Assembly (NCBI GenBank): GCA_013376995.1
Contig: JACAAZ010000004.1
Span: forward strand, 1-64,000
Reading direction: 5' to 3'
DNA: 64,000 nt
DNA from: Bacteroidota bacterium
Lineage (GTDB): Bacteria; Bacteroidota; Bacteroidia; Bacteroidales; UBA4417
The notes under the pieces: model-generated
What the model was told of the DNA's origin: nothing
What the model saw: only the letters and a program-made list of their open reading frames with translations
Database searches by the model: none
Translations under genes and position numbers: made by a program
Part shown: positions 24,205 to 32,211 of the stretch, piece after piece
How positions within the stretch are numbered: position 1 is the first letter of the stretch
How the letters are laid out: each line of letters begins with the position of its first letter

Positions 24205-25407
24205 ATGCGCTTCCTTACTGCTGATTTGATTTTTCCTGTTTATACTTCACCTCTGAGAGGTGGTATAATCGTATTGTCAGATGATGGGGAGATCCTGGAT
24301 GTGCTCGATCAGGGTAAATTGGATTATGAAATTAGCAGCATGGAATATTTTCCCGGCTTATTATGCCCGGGATTCATAAATTCACATTGCCATCTGGAAT
24401 TATCCTGGTGCAAGGGACTTGTTCCCGAAGGGAATGGACTGGATAATTTTCTCAGGAGCATCGATTCAATCCGGAAACCGGTTAATGAAGAGCAGGAACT
24501 CTCTGCAATTCTGGAATGGGGAAAGTCGATGTATGAAAATGGAATTGTTGCAGTCGGGGATATTTCCAACAGATTGGTCTCAGCAGTTTTCAAACAGCAG
24601 TCACCAATCCTGTTTCATAACTTTATCGAGGTCTTCAGCTCGGATCCGCTGAGGGCTGAGAAAGCCTTTGAAAGAGTATCTGTGGTCTGTGATGCCTTCC
24701 GGAAATTATCCCGGAATAACCGAGCAAGCATTACCCCACATGCTACCTATTCCCTTTCGAAAGAGCTTTTCCGGTTAGTAGCTGACAACTCGGCAGGAAA
24801 GGTATTTCCACTTTCCATCCATCACCAGGAAAGTGATGAAGAGAACAGGTTTTTCATGGATGGAAGTAGCACTTTATCCGAAAGGCGTAAGCTTTTCAAT
24901 CCTGATATTGCCCCTTTCAGCCCGACCGGGAAACGCCCCATTGAAAGTATAGCAGGATATTTCAGGCGAGATCAGTCCATGATACTGGTTCATAACACCT
25001 ATAGCAAGGTAGAGGATATAAAATTTGCTGAAAACTTCTTTTCTAACCTTTCCTGGTGTTTGTGTCCTAATGCCAATCTTTATATTGAAAGTCGGTTACC
25101 TGAAATAGACCTTCTCAGAAAATATGGCAGCCGCATTATTTTAGGAACTGATAGCCTTGCTTCGAATCATTCATTGTCCATACTTGATGAGATTCATACC
25201 ATACAGCAGAATTTTCCTGGAATTCCATTCTGCGAAATCCTTGGCTGGGCTACTCTTAATGGAGCTGAAGCATTGGGGTTTGAGCAACTGGGTTCTTTAG
25301 AAGCTGGGAAAAAACCAGGCATAGTCCATATTGATGGAATTGATCAGGAAAATCCAAAGATCTTGCCATCATCCAAACCAACATTAATTGCAAAAGCCGG
25401 GCAGTGA
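24205..25407 (+). CDS. Amidohydrolase/deaminase (cytosine-deaminase-like, COG0402)
   Basis: The 400-residue protein has the amidohydrolase metal motif in GFINSHCHLELSW, a TPHATYS motif, the HHQES segment and the catalytic Asp in LGTDSLASNHSLS. This order fits the SAH/MTA/guanine deaminase (COG0402) branch, which includes aminofutalosine deaminases. The exact substrate is not evident. Its stop overlaps the start of the next small gene (GTGA), indicating translational coupling, and a 5'-nucleotidase follows. A nucleoside or nucleobase deaminase role is thus reasonable. Confidence 0.85.
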   Translation: MRFLTADLIFPVYTSPLRGGIIVLSDDGEILDVLDQGKLDYEISSMEYFPGLLCPGFINSHCHLELSWCKGLVPEGNGLDNFLRSIDSIRKPVNEEQELSAILEWGKSMYENGIVAVGDISNRLVSAVFKQQSPILFHNFIEVFSSDPLRAEKAFERVSVVCDAFRKLSRNNRASITPHATYSLSKELFRLVADNSAGKVFPLSIHHQESDEENRFFMDGSSTLSERRKLFNPDIAPFSPTGKRPIESIAGYFRRDQSMILVHNTYSKVEDIKFAENFFSNLSWCLCPNANLYIESRLPEIDLLRKYGSRIILGTDSLASNHSLSILDEIHTIQQNFPGIPFCEILGWATLNGAEALGFEQLGSLEAGKKPGIVHIDGIDQENPKILPSSKPTLIAKAGQ

Positions 25408-25601
25408 AAGTTTATATTAATGAGCAGGAGATCGTTATTTTTGCCGGTGCATGCATCAAAGATGCAGTGATCGCCTACTCGGTTGAATCCTGGAAGAGGC
25501 TTAAGTCAACTAAAATGGTAGTACTGGATAGATTCGGCAATATGACTGATCCGGATGGCCCCATGATGGATGGACAGAAATTCACTTTAATCGAAATTTA
25601 G
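25404..25601 (+). CDS. Uncharacterised 65-residue protein, beta-grasp-like
   Basis: The GTG start overlaps the amidohydrolase stop by 4 nt, and the gene ends 4 bp before the 5'-nucleotidase, so it is clearly part of the operon. The sequence begins MKVYINEQEIVIFAGACIKD and ends with a GQKFTLIEI strand. That beta-beta-helix then beta layout recalls ThiS/MoaD or the ferredoxin N-terminal beta-grasp fold. It has only one cysteine and lacks the C-terminal Gly-Gly of sulfur carriers. I do not recognise a named family. It may be a subunit or stability factor for the coupled deaminase. Confidence 0.7.
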   Translation: MKVYINEQEIVIFAGACIKDAVIAYSVESWKRLKSTKMVVLDRFGNMTDPDGPMMDGQKFTLIEI

Positions 25602-25605
25602 CAAC

Positions 25606-27051
25606 ATGAAAAATTACAATTCAATCCTTATAATCCTGTCAGTCCTGCTGGCTGTTTATATTAAACCTGTAAACGCTCAAAGGAAACCTGTCGAGATATT
25701 GATCTTGCATACCAATGATATGCATGCCAAAATAGATAACCTGGGTAAGCTTGCATATTTTGCTGATAGCCTCCGGAAGACGCATAAATTCGTATATCTG
25801 GTTTCTGCCGGTGACAACTTTACCGGGAATCCTGTTGTCGATATGATTGAGGATAAGGGATATCCTATGATAGACCTGATGAATCGCTGCGGATATGATG
25901 TCTCAGCTATGGGTAACCACGAATTTGACCTGGGCCAGGACAAGCTGAATGCGCGTATGCTCCAGGCTACCTTTCCATTCATCAGTTGCAACATAGATGC
26001 CAGCCAGGCAGAGGTCAAACAGATGAAGCCATACATTATCCTGAAAGCAGGTAGAAGAAGTATACCCATGCTGGGGATTATTGAACTGGGCCCCAATGGG
26101 CTGCCAGATTCACACCCTTCAAAAATGAAAGGATTGACATTTACGGATGGGCTTAAAAAAGCAGAAGAGTACAGCTGGTTAAAAAAGAAATATGGAATGC
26201 TGATCGGGCTAACTCACCTTGGGGTTGAAACTGACTCCGTCCTTGCTCAAAAGATGCCTGAGTTTGATGTTCTGATTGGGGGTCATTCGCATACAACCCT
26301 TAGCCATCCTATGATGGTAAATAATGTTATGATTGTGCAGACAGGTTCAAGCCTTAAATATGTTGGAGTCCTTACCCTTCATATCCAGCATGGAAAAATT
26401 ATTGACCGCAAGGATGTTCTTGTTCCACTTTCTTCCATTGCTAAAAGTGACCCGGTTATCCAGGCACTAATCGATAAATACAATGATAATCCTGAACTCA
26501 ACAAAGTTGTAGCTGAAGCGGAGGAAGATATAACCGGTAAGAGTGAATTAGGTAGTATGATGACTGATGCTATCACTCAGCAGATGAAAGTTGATTTTGC
26601 ATTTCAAAATACCGGTGGAATAAGGGTTCCATTACTGCCCAAGGGCGATATCAAACTGAAGGACCTATATCGCCTTGACCCTTTTGCAAACCTGATAGTC
26701 ATCTACAAAATGAACCTGCAGGAGATAAAATCCCTGATCTGCACATCCTTTAATCGCTCTAAAGAGATTGATATGGAGGTGTCAGGGTTGAAATACACTG
26801 TAAGGACCAATGCAGCAGGACAATGTGCAGATGTTGACCTGGTTGATTTATCAGGCGCTAAACTTGATCCTTTAAAAGAATACTCTGTCGGGATTAACAG
26901 TTATATAGCCGCCGCATATAAGTGGGATCACCGTGATGAAGGTAATACTACTTATACAACCTGTGCCCAGGCACTGATTGAGTATCTAAAAGTGAAGAAG
27001 AAAGTGAATTACAAAGGAGTGAAACGCTCCAATGTTAGGCCAGTGGAGTAA
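25606..27051 (+). CDS. Exported 5'-nucleotidase/UshA-type metallophosphatase
   Basis: The 481-residue protein has a signal peptide (residues 1-24). An N-terminal metallophosphoesterase domain shows LHTNDMHAKIDN, GDNFTGNP, AMGNHEFD and GGHSHT. A C-terminal 5'-nucleotidase domain follows, with the substrate-binding FQNTGGIR and the YRLDPFANLIV segment. In many Bacteroidales relatives these two domains are split into separate genes; here they are fused. It probably dephosphorylates extracytoplasmic nucleotides to nucleosides. The gene is the last of a three-gene unit and convergent to the small membrane protein at 27078. Confidence 0.92.
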   Translation: MKNYNSILIILSVLLAVYIKPVNAQRKPVEILILHTNDMHAKIDNLGKLAYFADSLRKTHKFVYLVSAGDNFTGNPVVDMIEDKGYPMIDLMNRCGYDVSAMGNHEFDLGQDKLNARMLQATFPFISCNIDASQAEVKQMKPYIILKAGRRSIPMLGIIELGPNGLPDSHPSKMKGLTFTDGLKKAEEYSWLKKKYGMLIGLTHLGVETDSVLAQKMPEFDVLIGGHSHTTLSHPMMVNNVMIVQTGSSLKYVGVLTLHIQHGKIIDRKDVLVPLSSIAKSDPVIQALIDKYNDNPELNKVVAEAEEDITGKSELGSMMTDAITQQMKVDFAFQNTGGIRVPLLPKGDIKLKDLYRLDPFANLIVIYKMNLQEIKSLICTSFNRSKEIDMEVSGLKYTVRTNAAGQCADVDLVDLSGAKLDPLKEYSVGINSYIAAAYKWDHRDEGNTTYTTCAQALIEYLKVKKKVNYKGVKRSNVRPVE

Positions 27052-27077
27052 TTAATATCTTAAAGTTAATTATTCAG

Positions 27078-27380
27078 TCAGTAGAAGATACTGATTATCA
27101 GGAATACAGTTACGACACCTCCCATGATTAGCAATGCTTTCCGTTTACGTTGAACGCGGAATTTGTCATAATTATGCCTGTTGACGTAATATTTCCCTTG
27201 CGATGATTCTTTAAAAACACCATTTCTTAATAAGCGGTTAAACAGCAATCCTTCATGCAATCCTAGTGATTGAAGCGTTTTGGAGGTTTCAGGGCTGGTA
27301 GCTCCTGCATTTTCAAAGCGGCTGAAATACTTATGTATTTTGGCAGCAATTACCATTGGGGCTATGACTGGATTTACCAT
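27078..27380 (-). CDS. Hypothetical 100-residue C-terminal-anchored membrane protein
   Basis: The N-terminal part looks like a small winged-helix-type segment (TSKTLQSLGLHEGLLFNRLLRNGVFKESSQGKYYV). A basic stretch RVQRKRK then leads into one hydrophobic helix at about residues 82-99 that ends the protein. It would be a cytoplasmic domain with a C-terminal anchor. The codon pattern and the hydrophobic design support a real gene. I do not recognise a named family. Confidence 0.7.
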   Translation of the reverse strand: MVNPVIAPMVIAAKIHKYFSRFENAGATSPETSKTLQSLGLHEGLLFNRLLRNGVFKESSQGKYYVNRHNYDKFRVQRKRKALLIMGGVVTVFLIISIFY

Positions 27381-27534
27381 GGCAAGTGGTTTTATTCAAA
27401 AATAGGTAATATTAATGTTTGAACATATATTAATAAATAAATTTTTTAAAGGTAATATCCGGCTCCCATCCCAGGATGCTTGCCTGGCAATGATTCTATT
27501 GCATTTCATGATTAAGGTCATAATAATGTTATAA

Positions 27535-27555
27535 ACAGGGGAATTGACCCCCTGT
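27535..27555. repeat. Inverted repeat ACAGGGG...CCCCTGT
   Basis: A 7-bp stem with a 7-nt loop lies in the 567-bp gap between the small membrane protein and the Omp85-like gene. There is no T-run, so it is noted as a hairpin of unknown role. The rest of the gap up to 27787 shows no gene. Confidence 0.4.
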
Positions 27556-27786
27556 CGGGTATTATGAAAATGTATCATTTGGAGAGATGCAGAAGCCCCT
27601 TACTTGTTTAATAATTAATCAAGAAGCTATTGAAAAAGATTGAACCATCAGCCAACTTCAGGTCATGCTGCTGAGATGTTTAAATATACCCTTTTCACCC
27701 AAAGAAGATCTGTCATTTTAGCCAATGGCTTCCATTCCGGACAGCTTATCTTCTTTCCGCCTGTGGCAGAGTATCTTTTGATGTTT

Positions 27787-27947
27787 TACTTTTATCTTCT
27801 TACCTGACTTTTATCTTTTGACTTTTATCTTTTATCTTTTATCTTTTGACTTTTATCTTTAATCTTTTGACTTTTATCTTTTATCTTTTGACTTTTATCT
27901 TTTATCTTTTATCTTTTGACTTTTGACTTTTATCTTTTGCCTTTTGT
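27787..27947. repeat. Heptanucleotide array, CTTTTAT/CTTTTGA units, abutting a stop codon
   Basis: From 27808 to 27947 there are exactly 20 in-phase 7-nt units, mainly CTTTTAT and CTTTTGA. Three degenerate units extend it left to 27787. The final unit (CTTTTGT, 27941-27947) is immediately followed by the stop codon complement CTA at 27948-27950 of the leftward Omp85-like gene. The 3'-UTR of that gene thus begins directly with ACAAAAG/ATAAAAG repeats. Confidence 0.95.
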
Positions 27948-29282
27948 CTAAAACAAATTCCCAATATTTATATACAAACCTTTCAATCCATCATTTTTAT
28001 TCATGGCAAAGCCGTAATCTACAGCAAGGATGAAATTCTCATTGAGCGCTATACGCAAGCCTGCTCCAAGACTTGAATGCAGCTTGTCCTTATCATAGGA
28101 AAAATCAAAATATTTAGCCTGGTCCTCTGTACTGATTTTGCTCTTGTCAATTTTAACCTCCTGAACAACCATGCCAAAATCCGAGAACCCGTTCAAGGCA
28201 AAATAAAGGTTCTGTTTCCCGACATGCGTTTTCAGGAATTTCCATCTCAATTCCAGGTTGCCGAATGCAACTCCATCACCGACAACCCTGTCGCGCATGA
28301 TACCACGCAGTGTTTTCGCTCCGCCAAGACCATCTGTCTTTGTGATGGAAGAATAGGAACTCAGCATATATGGCTGCATGAAGAAAGGTGCCTTTCCGCC
28401 AATGGTTCCCTGGTAATCCAACCTGTAAACGAAAGATAGCTTATCCTTCAGAATTGTGAAATATTGACGTTGTATCAATACAAGCTTCGAATAAGAAAAT
28501 TCGGGATTGAAAAAGAACCCCGGTGCTATTGTCAGCATGGCTTCCGACCACATACCATGCATGGCATTGGCTTCATTGTCGCGGGTATCGTAAACAAGTC
28601 CCAACTTGATAAAATTGGCATTTCCACCATCTTTTTCCTTGTCGCTAATAATCCCCCAGCCTATATATTCTTTATAGAGAGTTGGTGCATAACTAAGTTT
28701 GTCTTCTTCCTTTTTCCCTTTATTAATGGAATTCAAGTCTACTGTATCCATTTTCATATTCATTATGCCAATACCGGCCAGCCATTTGACCTTTTTCCCC
28801 ACTAAATTTCCCTGCAGGTCAGCAGTGAAGCGGAACATTTTACGCTGGTTCCTGTAAAAGACCCTGGTTATGTAATCATTTGCTTCCTTGTCGGCTAGAT
28901 CAGCATTGTATCGGCTTTGATACCCGTTAAAGCCATAAAAATCGAGGGATTTTTCAGTAAGGTAACTAAGGTCGGCAGTGAGCCTTAAATGATAGGGGAG
29001 AAGATTACGGGCATCATAAAAAAGCTGGTTTGTACCAGACCCTTTGGTATACCTCGATATTTCCATCTTTACCATCTGTTTGTAAGATGGGTATAGGTCG
29101 CCCTTCCCATAGTCGTAAACACTTACAAGTCCTCCGTACTGAAAGCCCATATCCTGGTCGAAGGAGATCGTTGGCAAAAGCCCAAGGCTAAAACCTTTCT
29201 TTTCATTTACTTTTTTATCTGTCTGTGCAGATAAATTCATAGCCACCATGGCAGTTAAAAGAATAAGTAACAGTCTCTGCAT
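27948..29282 (-). CDS. Omp85/BamA-TamA-like outer-membrane beta-barrel protein
   Basis: The 444-residue protein has a signal peptide (start MQRLLLILLTAMVAMNLSAQ). It continues as alternating aromatic beta-strands with long loops, ending in an aromatic F residue (LYINIGNLF), as for a barrel recognised by Bam. The RDN-EAN and GGAKTLRG segments resemble the barrel of the surface-antigen (PF01103) family. POTRA domains are missing. I used the ATG at 29280-29282 because longer starts overlap the acyltransferase gene, which ends 10 bp upstream. It may serve as an outer-membrane conduit; the substrate is unknown. Confidence 0.8.
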   Translation of the reverse strand: MQRLLLILLTAMVAMNLSAQTDKKVNEKKGFSLGLLPTISFDQDMGFQYGGLVSVYDYGKGDLYPSYKQMVKMEISRYTKGSGTNQLFYDARNLLPYHLRLTADLSYLTEKSLDFYGFNGYQSRYNADLADKEANDYITRVFYRNQRKMFRFTADLQGNLVGKKVKWLAGIGIMNMKMDTVDLNSINKGKKEEDKLSYAPTLYKEYIGWGIISDKEKDGGNANFIKLGLVYDTRDNEANAMHGMWSEAMLTIAPGFFFNPEFSYSKLVLIQRQYFTILKDKLSFVYRLDYQGTIGGKAPFFMQPYMLSSYSSITKTDGLGGAKTLRGIMRDRVVGDGVAFGNLELRWKFLKTHVGKQNLYFALNGFSDFGMVVQEVKIDKSKISTEDQAKYFDFSYDKDKLHSSLGAGLRIALNENFILAVDYGFAMNKNDGLKGLYINIGNLF

Positions 29283-29292
29283 AATGAAGGGA

Positions 29293-30645
29293 TTAATTAG
29301 AATAAATAATTTCATTAATTCTGTTGACCAGGTTTTGCCTGGCTTCAATAATTCGGTGATACTGAGGCTTATTGGTTAGGCGTAAAATTAAAAAACGCAA
29401 CTTTCCTCTAAGTTTCAGTAGATGAATATAGAAATGAAATGTAAAGTATCCTGAAAGCGGCAGGCTCAGCCCGAAAAGGAACTTAATCAGCAAACCCTTG
29501 GTGAACAGGCAGAATATTGCCAAGACAAGCAGGTAATAGATCGGGAAAAGCAACAACCCGATACCAAAATGCAGGGAACTAAGGAAAACATGATCTTCTA
29601 CATTCCGGGTCAGCCGGGTTGGCAATTTATAAGGTAGGTAGTTTAGAAGTAATCCGTATAAATGGACGGGAAGAAGGATCAATGATGCCAGCAGGTTTAG
29701 AAATAACAGGACAGGCATTACCTTGTTCTTTTGGACCAGCCAGTCTCTTAGTCCGTGTTTTTCCAGTAATTCCTGGTAAACCTTATTCTCACCCCTGAAG
29801 GCTTCAAATACGGGTGCTGATGAATTCAGTTTTTTGTCTAAACTTGAAATGATGTCCTGGTCAGCCTTTAACCTGTTGGGGTGTGTATTTGCCTCTCCCT
29901 TCTTTTTAAGATAGGATTGCCTGCATAAATTACAGATAGCAAGATATTCAGGGTAGTATTCCTCGTTAGCAATATGAACGATTAGGGGACTCATCGATTT
30001 TGACAGGCTGTCCCTTAAGGCCGAAAGGGCTTTCTGCGGATTTTCCCTGTAAAGGGGAACAAAATCAGCCACCTTTATAGGTTTGCCGTATTGTACCATC
30101 AACCTGGCACCGGGGTCAGAATAATTACTGTAGTCAATCCCAGCCGGAACGATATGGATATCAAGCGAAAAATCTGCTGATTCTTCGGCCATGAAAGCAA
30201 TTCGGCAGATTCCTTTCTTCAGCGTGCGAAGTCTTTTGGTATCCGAATGATTTCCTTCAGGAAACAATGCCAGGGGAGTGCCGTTCTTCAGTACTTCGGC
30301 AGCCATCTTGAAAGAAGCTTCATTTTGACCCATTGTACTGATACCATCACGAATCCTGTAGATAGGGAGTATACGAAAGAAGAAAAGTATTGCGGCAATG
30401 GGTTTTTTCTTGAACATATCAGCACGCGCGAGGAATGCAACCCTTCCATTCGCAGCAAAAAGAATAGAAAGAGCATCCATCAAGGCATTCTGGTGATTCC
30501 CCGCATAGATAACAGGCTTGTCCCTGGGTATATTTTCCCTGCCAATTATGGTAAAGGACCTGTAATAAAGCCTGTAGTAAAGAGAAACAGACCGGTAAAC
30601 CAGGGTATAGAAAAAGGAAGGTTTACCGACGTTAGGCAGAAGCAT
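29293..30645 (-). CDS. PlsC-type acyltransferase with C-terminal membrane domain
   Basis: The 450-residue protein carries an N-terminal acyltransferase domain with the catalytic histidine motif NHQNALMD (about 51-58) and FPEGNHS (about 132-138). This is the lysophospholipid or glycerol-phosphate acyltransferase pattern with a longer HX5D spacing. About 300-425 contains several hydrophobic segments, unusual for short PlsC and matching the GPAT/GAT1-like type in Bacteroidota. It acts at the inner membrane and probably acylates a phospholipid precursor. It is followed 10 bp later by the Omp85-like gene. Confidence 0.88.
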   Translation of the reverse strand: MLLPNVGKPSFFYTLVYRSVSLYYRLYYRSFTIIGRENIPRDKPVIYAGNHQNALMDALSILFAANGRVAFLARADMFKKKPIAAILFFFRILPIYRIRDGISTMGQNEASFKMAAEVLKNGTPLALFPEGNHSDTKRLRTLKKGICRIAFMAEESADFSLDIHIVPAGIDYSNYSDPGARLMVQYGKPIKVADFVPLYRENPQKALSALRDSLSKSMSPLIVHIANEEYYPEYLAICNLCRQSYLKKKGEANTHPNRLKADQDIISSLDKKLNSSAPVFEAFRGENKVYQELLEKHGLRDWLVQKNKVMPVLLFLNLLASLILLPVHLYGLLLNYLPYKLPTRLTRNVEDHVFLSSLHFGIGLLLFPIYYLLVLAIFCLFTKGLLIKFLFGLSLPLSGYFTFHFYIHLLKLRGKLRFLILRLTNKPQYHRIIEARQNLVNRINEIIYSN

Positions 30646-30705
30646 ATCTATCTTGATTTCATTAGTAAAGTGAATGCAAGATATAAAAGAAATAGAATAA
30701 AGTGT

Positions 30706-30978
30706 CTATGGAGTTTGATCTTCTGGGTCAAATTCAGCACTCTGCTTCATGTTTTCTGTAAATTCCTTAACCAGTTTCAGTGCTTTTTCGAAGTCTTTTT
30801 GGGCAACAAATACTTTGATAGTAGAAGATCCTACGGGGAACATATTCCAGGGAAGCTGGGCTCTGTCGTTCTGAATATTCTCTATTTCATTGTCATCCAG
30901 GATGCTGCGTAGCAATCCTGCTTCCCATGCAGTGCCTTCAAACACTTCGTATGGGGCCAGTTCATCATTTTCAGCCAT
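30706..30978 (-). CDS. DUF2007-family protein
   Basis: The 90-residue protein, starting MAENDELAPYEVFEGTAWEAG, has the DUF2007 layout: an EAGLLRSILDDNEIE helix, then a VGSSTIKVFVAQKDFEKALKLV segment. The family is annotated as putative signal-transducing and has a ferredoxin-like fold. Its acidic tail (FDPEDQTP) is typical. I used the ATG at 30976-30978 because a longer frame overlaps the upstream gene at 31004. It sits in an envelope operon 60 bp before the acyltransferase. Confidence 0.82.
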   Translation of the reverse strand: MAENDELAPYEVFEGTAWEAGLLRSILDDNEIENIQNDRAQLPWNMFPVGSSTIKVFVAQKDFEKALKLVKEFTENMKQSAEFDPEDQTP

Positions 30979-31003
30979 AATAAGTATCTGCTTATGATTA
31001 AAT

Positions 31004-31900
31004 TCAGTGCGAAGTTGGCGATTTCTTTCCAAACGGCACAGTAAAACCAAACCAGGGGATTGCAATGAATGTTTTAATATTGCCCGATCGCGGGAGTACC
31101 AGGCCAAAATCAAGCCCGACAACCTTGATAAATACTCTTCCTCCGAAGGATAGTAATGCCAGGCTATAGTTGTTGCCGGTAAACAGATAGTTTTCAGATA
31201 CCAGGTAGCCCTTCATTCCAACCCTGTACATAAAACTCAGATTCCACATTGGCAGTTTGGCAAGCGATCCGTCAATGTATCCATAACCCATTCCGAGACT
31301 GATATTCCGGTCGCGATTTCCCAGGGTGCCGGTTCCATATACAATTCCAAGCCCTGTATTTTGCCCAACCAGCCTGGCAGCGAGTATCCCAACTCCAACA
31401 TTGAATTTGTCACGTACAACCGGGATTGAAAATTTGGGGATGATCCAAATGGGTGTGACATCAGAACTAAAAAAGAACAATGGTAAAACCCCGGCACCTA
31501 TCGAAAAGTTATCTGTGATGCCATAACTGAATTGGTTATACAGCACCCATATATTCTGGTAATATCCTTCTCCCTTATGCAATCCATATCCATTAGGCGC
31601 CCATAAATAACGTGATGATTGGGGATTCTCAAACCATACTTTCCCATTGATCAGTCTTTTAGGCTCAATTTTGACTAAACTTTTAATCTCGGATCGCGGG
31701 AAAAAGAGTAAACCTAGTTTGGCTGTTTTTATTGATACCCCGCTAGAATCTTCTACCTGCAAAATTCCCAGGTATTCGTTTCCATCCATGGCTTTCAACT
31801 GGTAAAGCTTAGTAGAGTCTTCTGCTTGCTGGCAGGTTCCTTTCTCCTGGAGCAGGCTCAAGAGAAAGAAAAGAAACATGATTCGATACACGGTATTCAT
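31004..31900 (-). CDS. Exported outer-membrane beta-barrel-like protein, unknown function
   Basis: The 298-residue protein has a signal peptide (start MNTVYRIMFLFFLLSLLQ). A small N-terminal beta domain (YQLKAMDGNEYLGILQVEDSS) looks like a Sm/LSM-like or PRC-barrel-type strand pattern. It is followed by glycine- and aromatic-rich amphipathic strands (YGITDNFSIGAGVLPL, LGMGYGYIDGSL), as in a small outer-membrane barrel. Alternative start at 31906 adds two residues. It leads the operon with DUF2007, the acyltransferase and the Omp85-like gene. I do not recognise a named family. Confidence 0.75.
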   Translation of the reverse strand: MNTVYRIMFLFFLLSLLQEKGTCQQAEDSTKLYQLKAMDGNEYLGILQVEDSSGVSIKTAKLGLLFFPRSEIKSLVKIEPKRLINGKVWFENPQSSRYLWAPNGYGLHKGEGYYQNIWVLYNQFSYGITDNFSIGAGVLPLFFFSSDVTPIWIIPKFSIPVVRDKFNVGVGILAARLVGQNTGLGIVYGTGTLGNRDRNISLGMGYGYIDGSLAKLPMWNLSFMYRVGMKGYLVSENYLFTGNNYSLALLSFGGRVFIKVVGLDFGLVLPRSGNIKTFIAIPWFGFTVPFGKKSPTSH

Positions 31901-32183
31901 AAGCATCCTTTTTTGAAAATGGTAGCATCCGGGCAACCTAAGCGGGATGCGTGTGAACATGCAGAACAACTGTAAAATGCACTTTGTTGGCTAGTTGAGA
32001 ACCAAATCAGCCTTAGTGGAAGTAGAGTGCATATTTTATATATTGCTCTTATATAAAGGTAAGGATTTTTTTAAAAAAATGGAAATCTTTTCACTTGAGC
32101 CCTTTGCTGCTTTTTCTGGTAATATTGAGGTATTTCGTAAGGATACCACCGAACCCAGGTGAACGATAAAGCTTTGAAAACAC

Positions 32184-32191
32184 TACTTTTG
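32184..32191 (+). promoter_or_regulatory. TACTTTTG -7 box for the ArnT-like gene
   Basis: TACTTTTG matches TAnnTTTG and precedes the GTG start at 32212 by 20 bp. No TTG is seen at normal spacing. The gap 31901-32183 holds no gene. Confidence 0.5.
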
Positions 32192-32211
32192 CATAAAACA
32201 GCATTCAAAAA

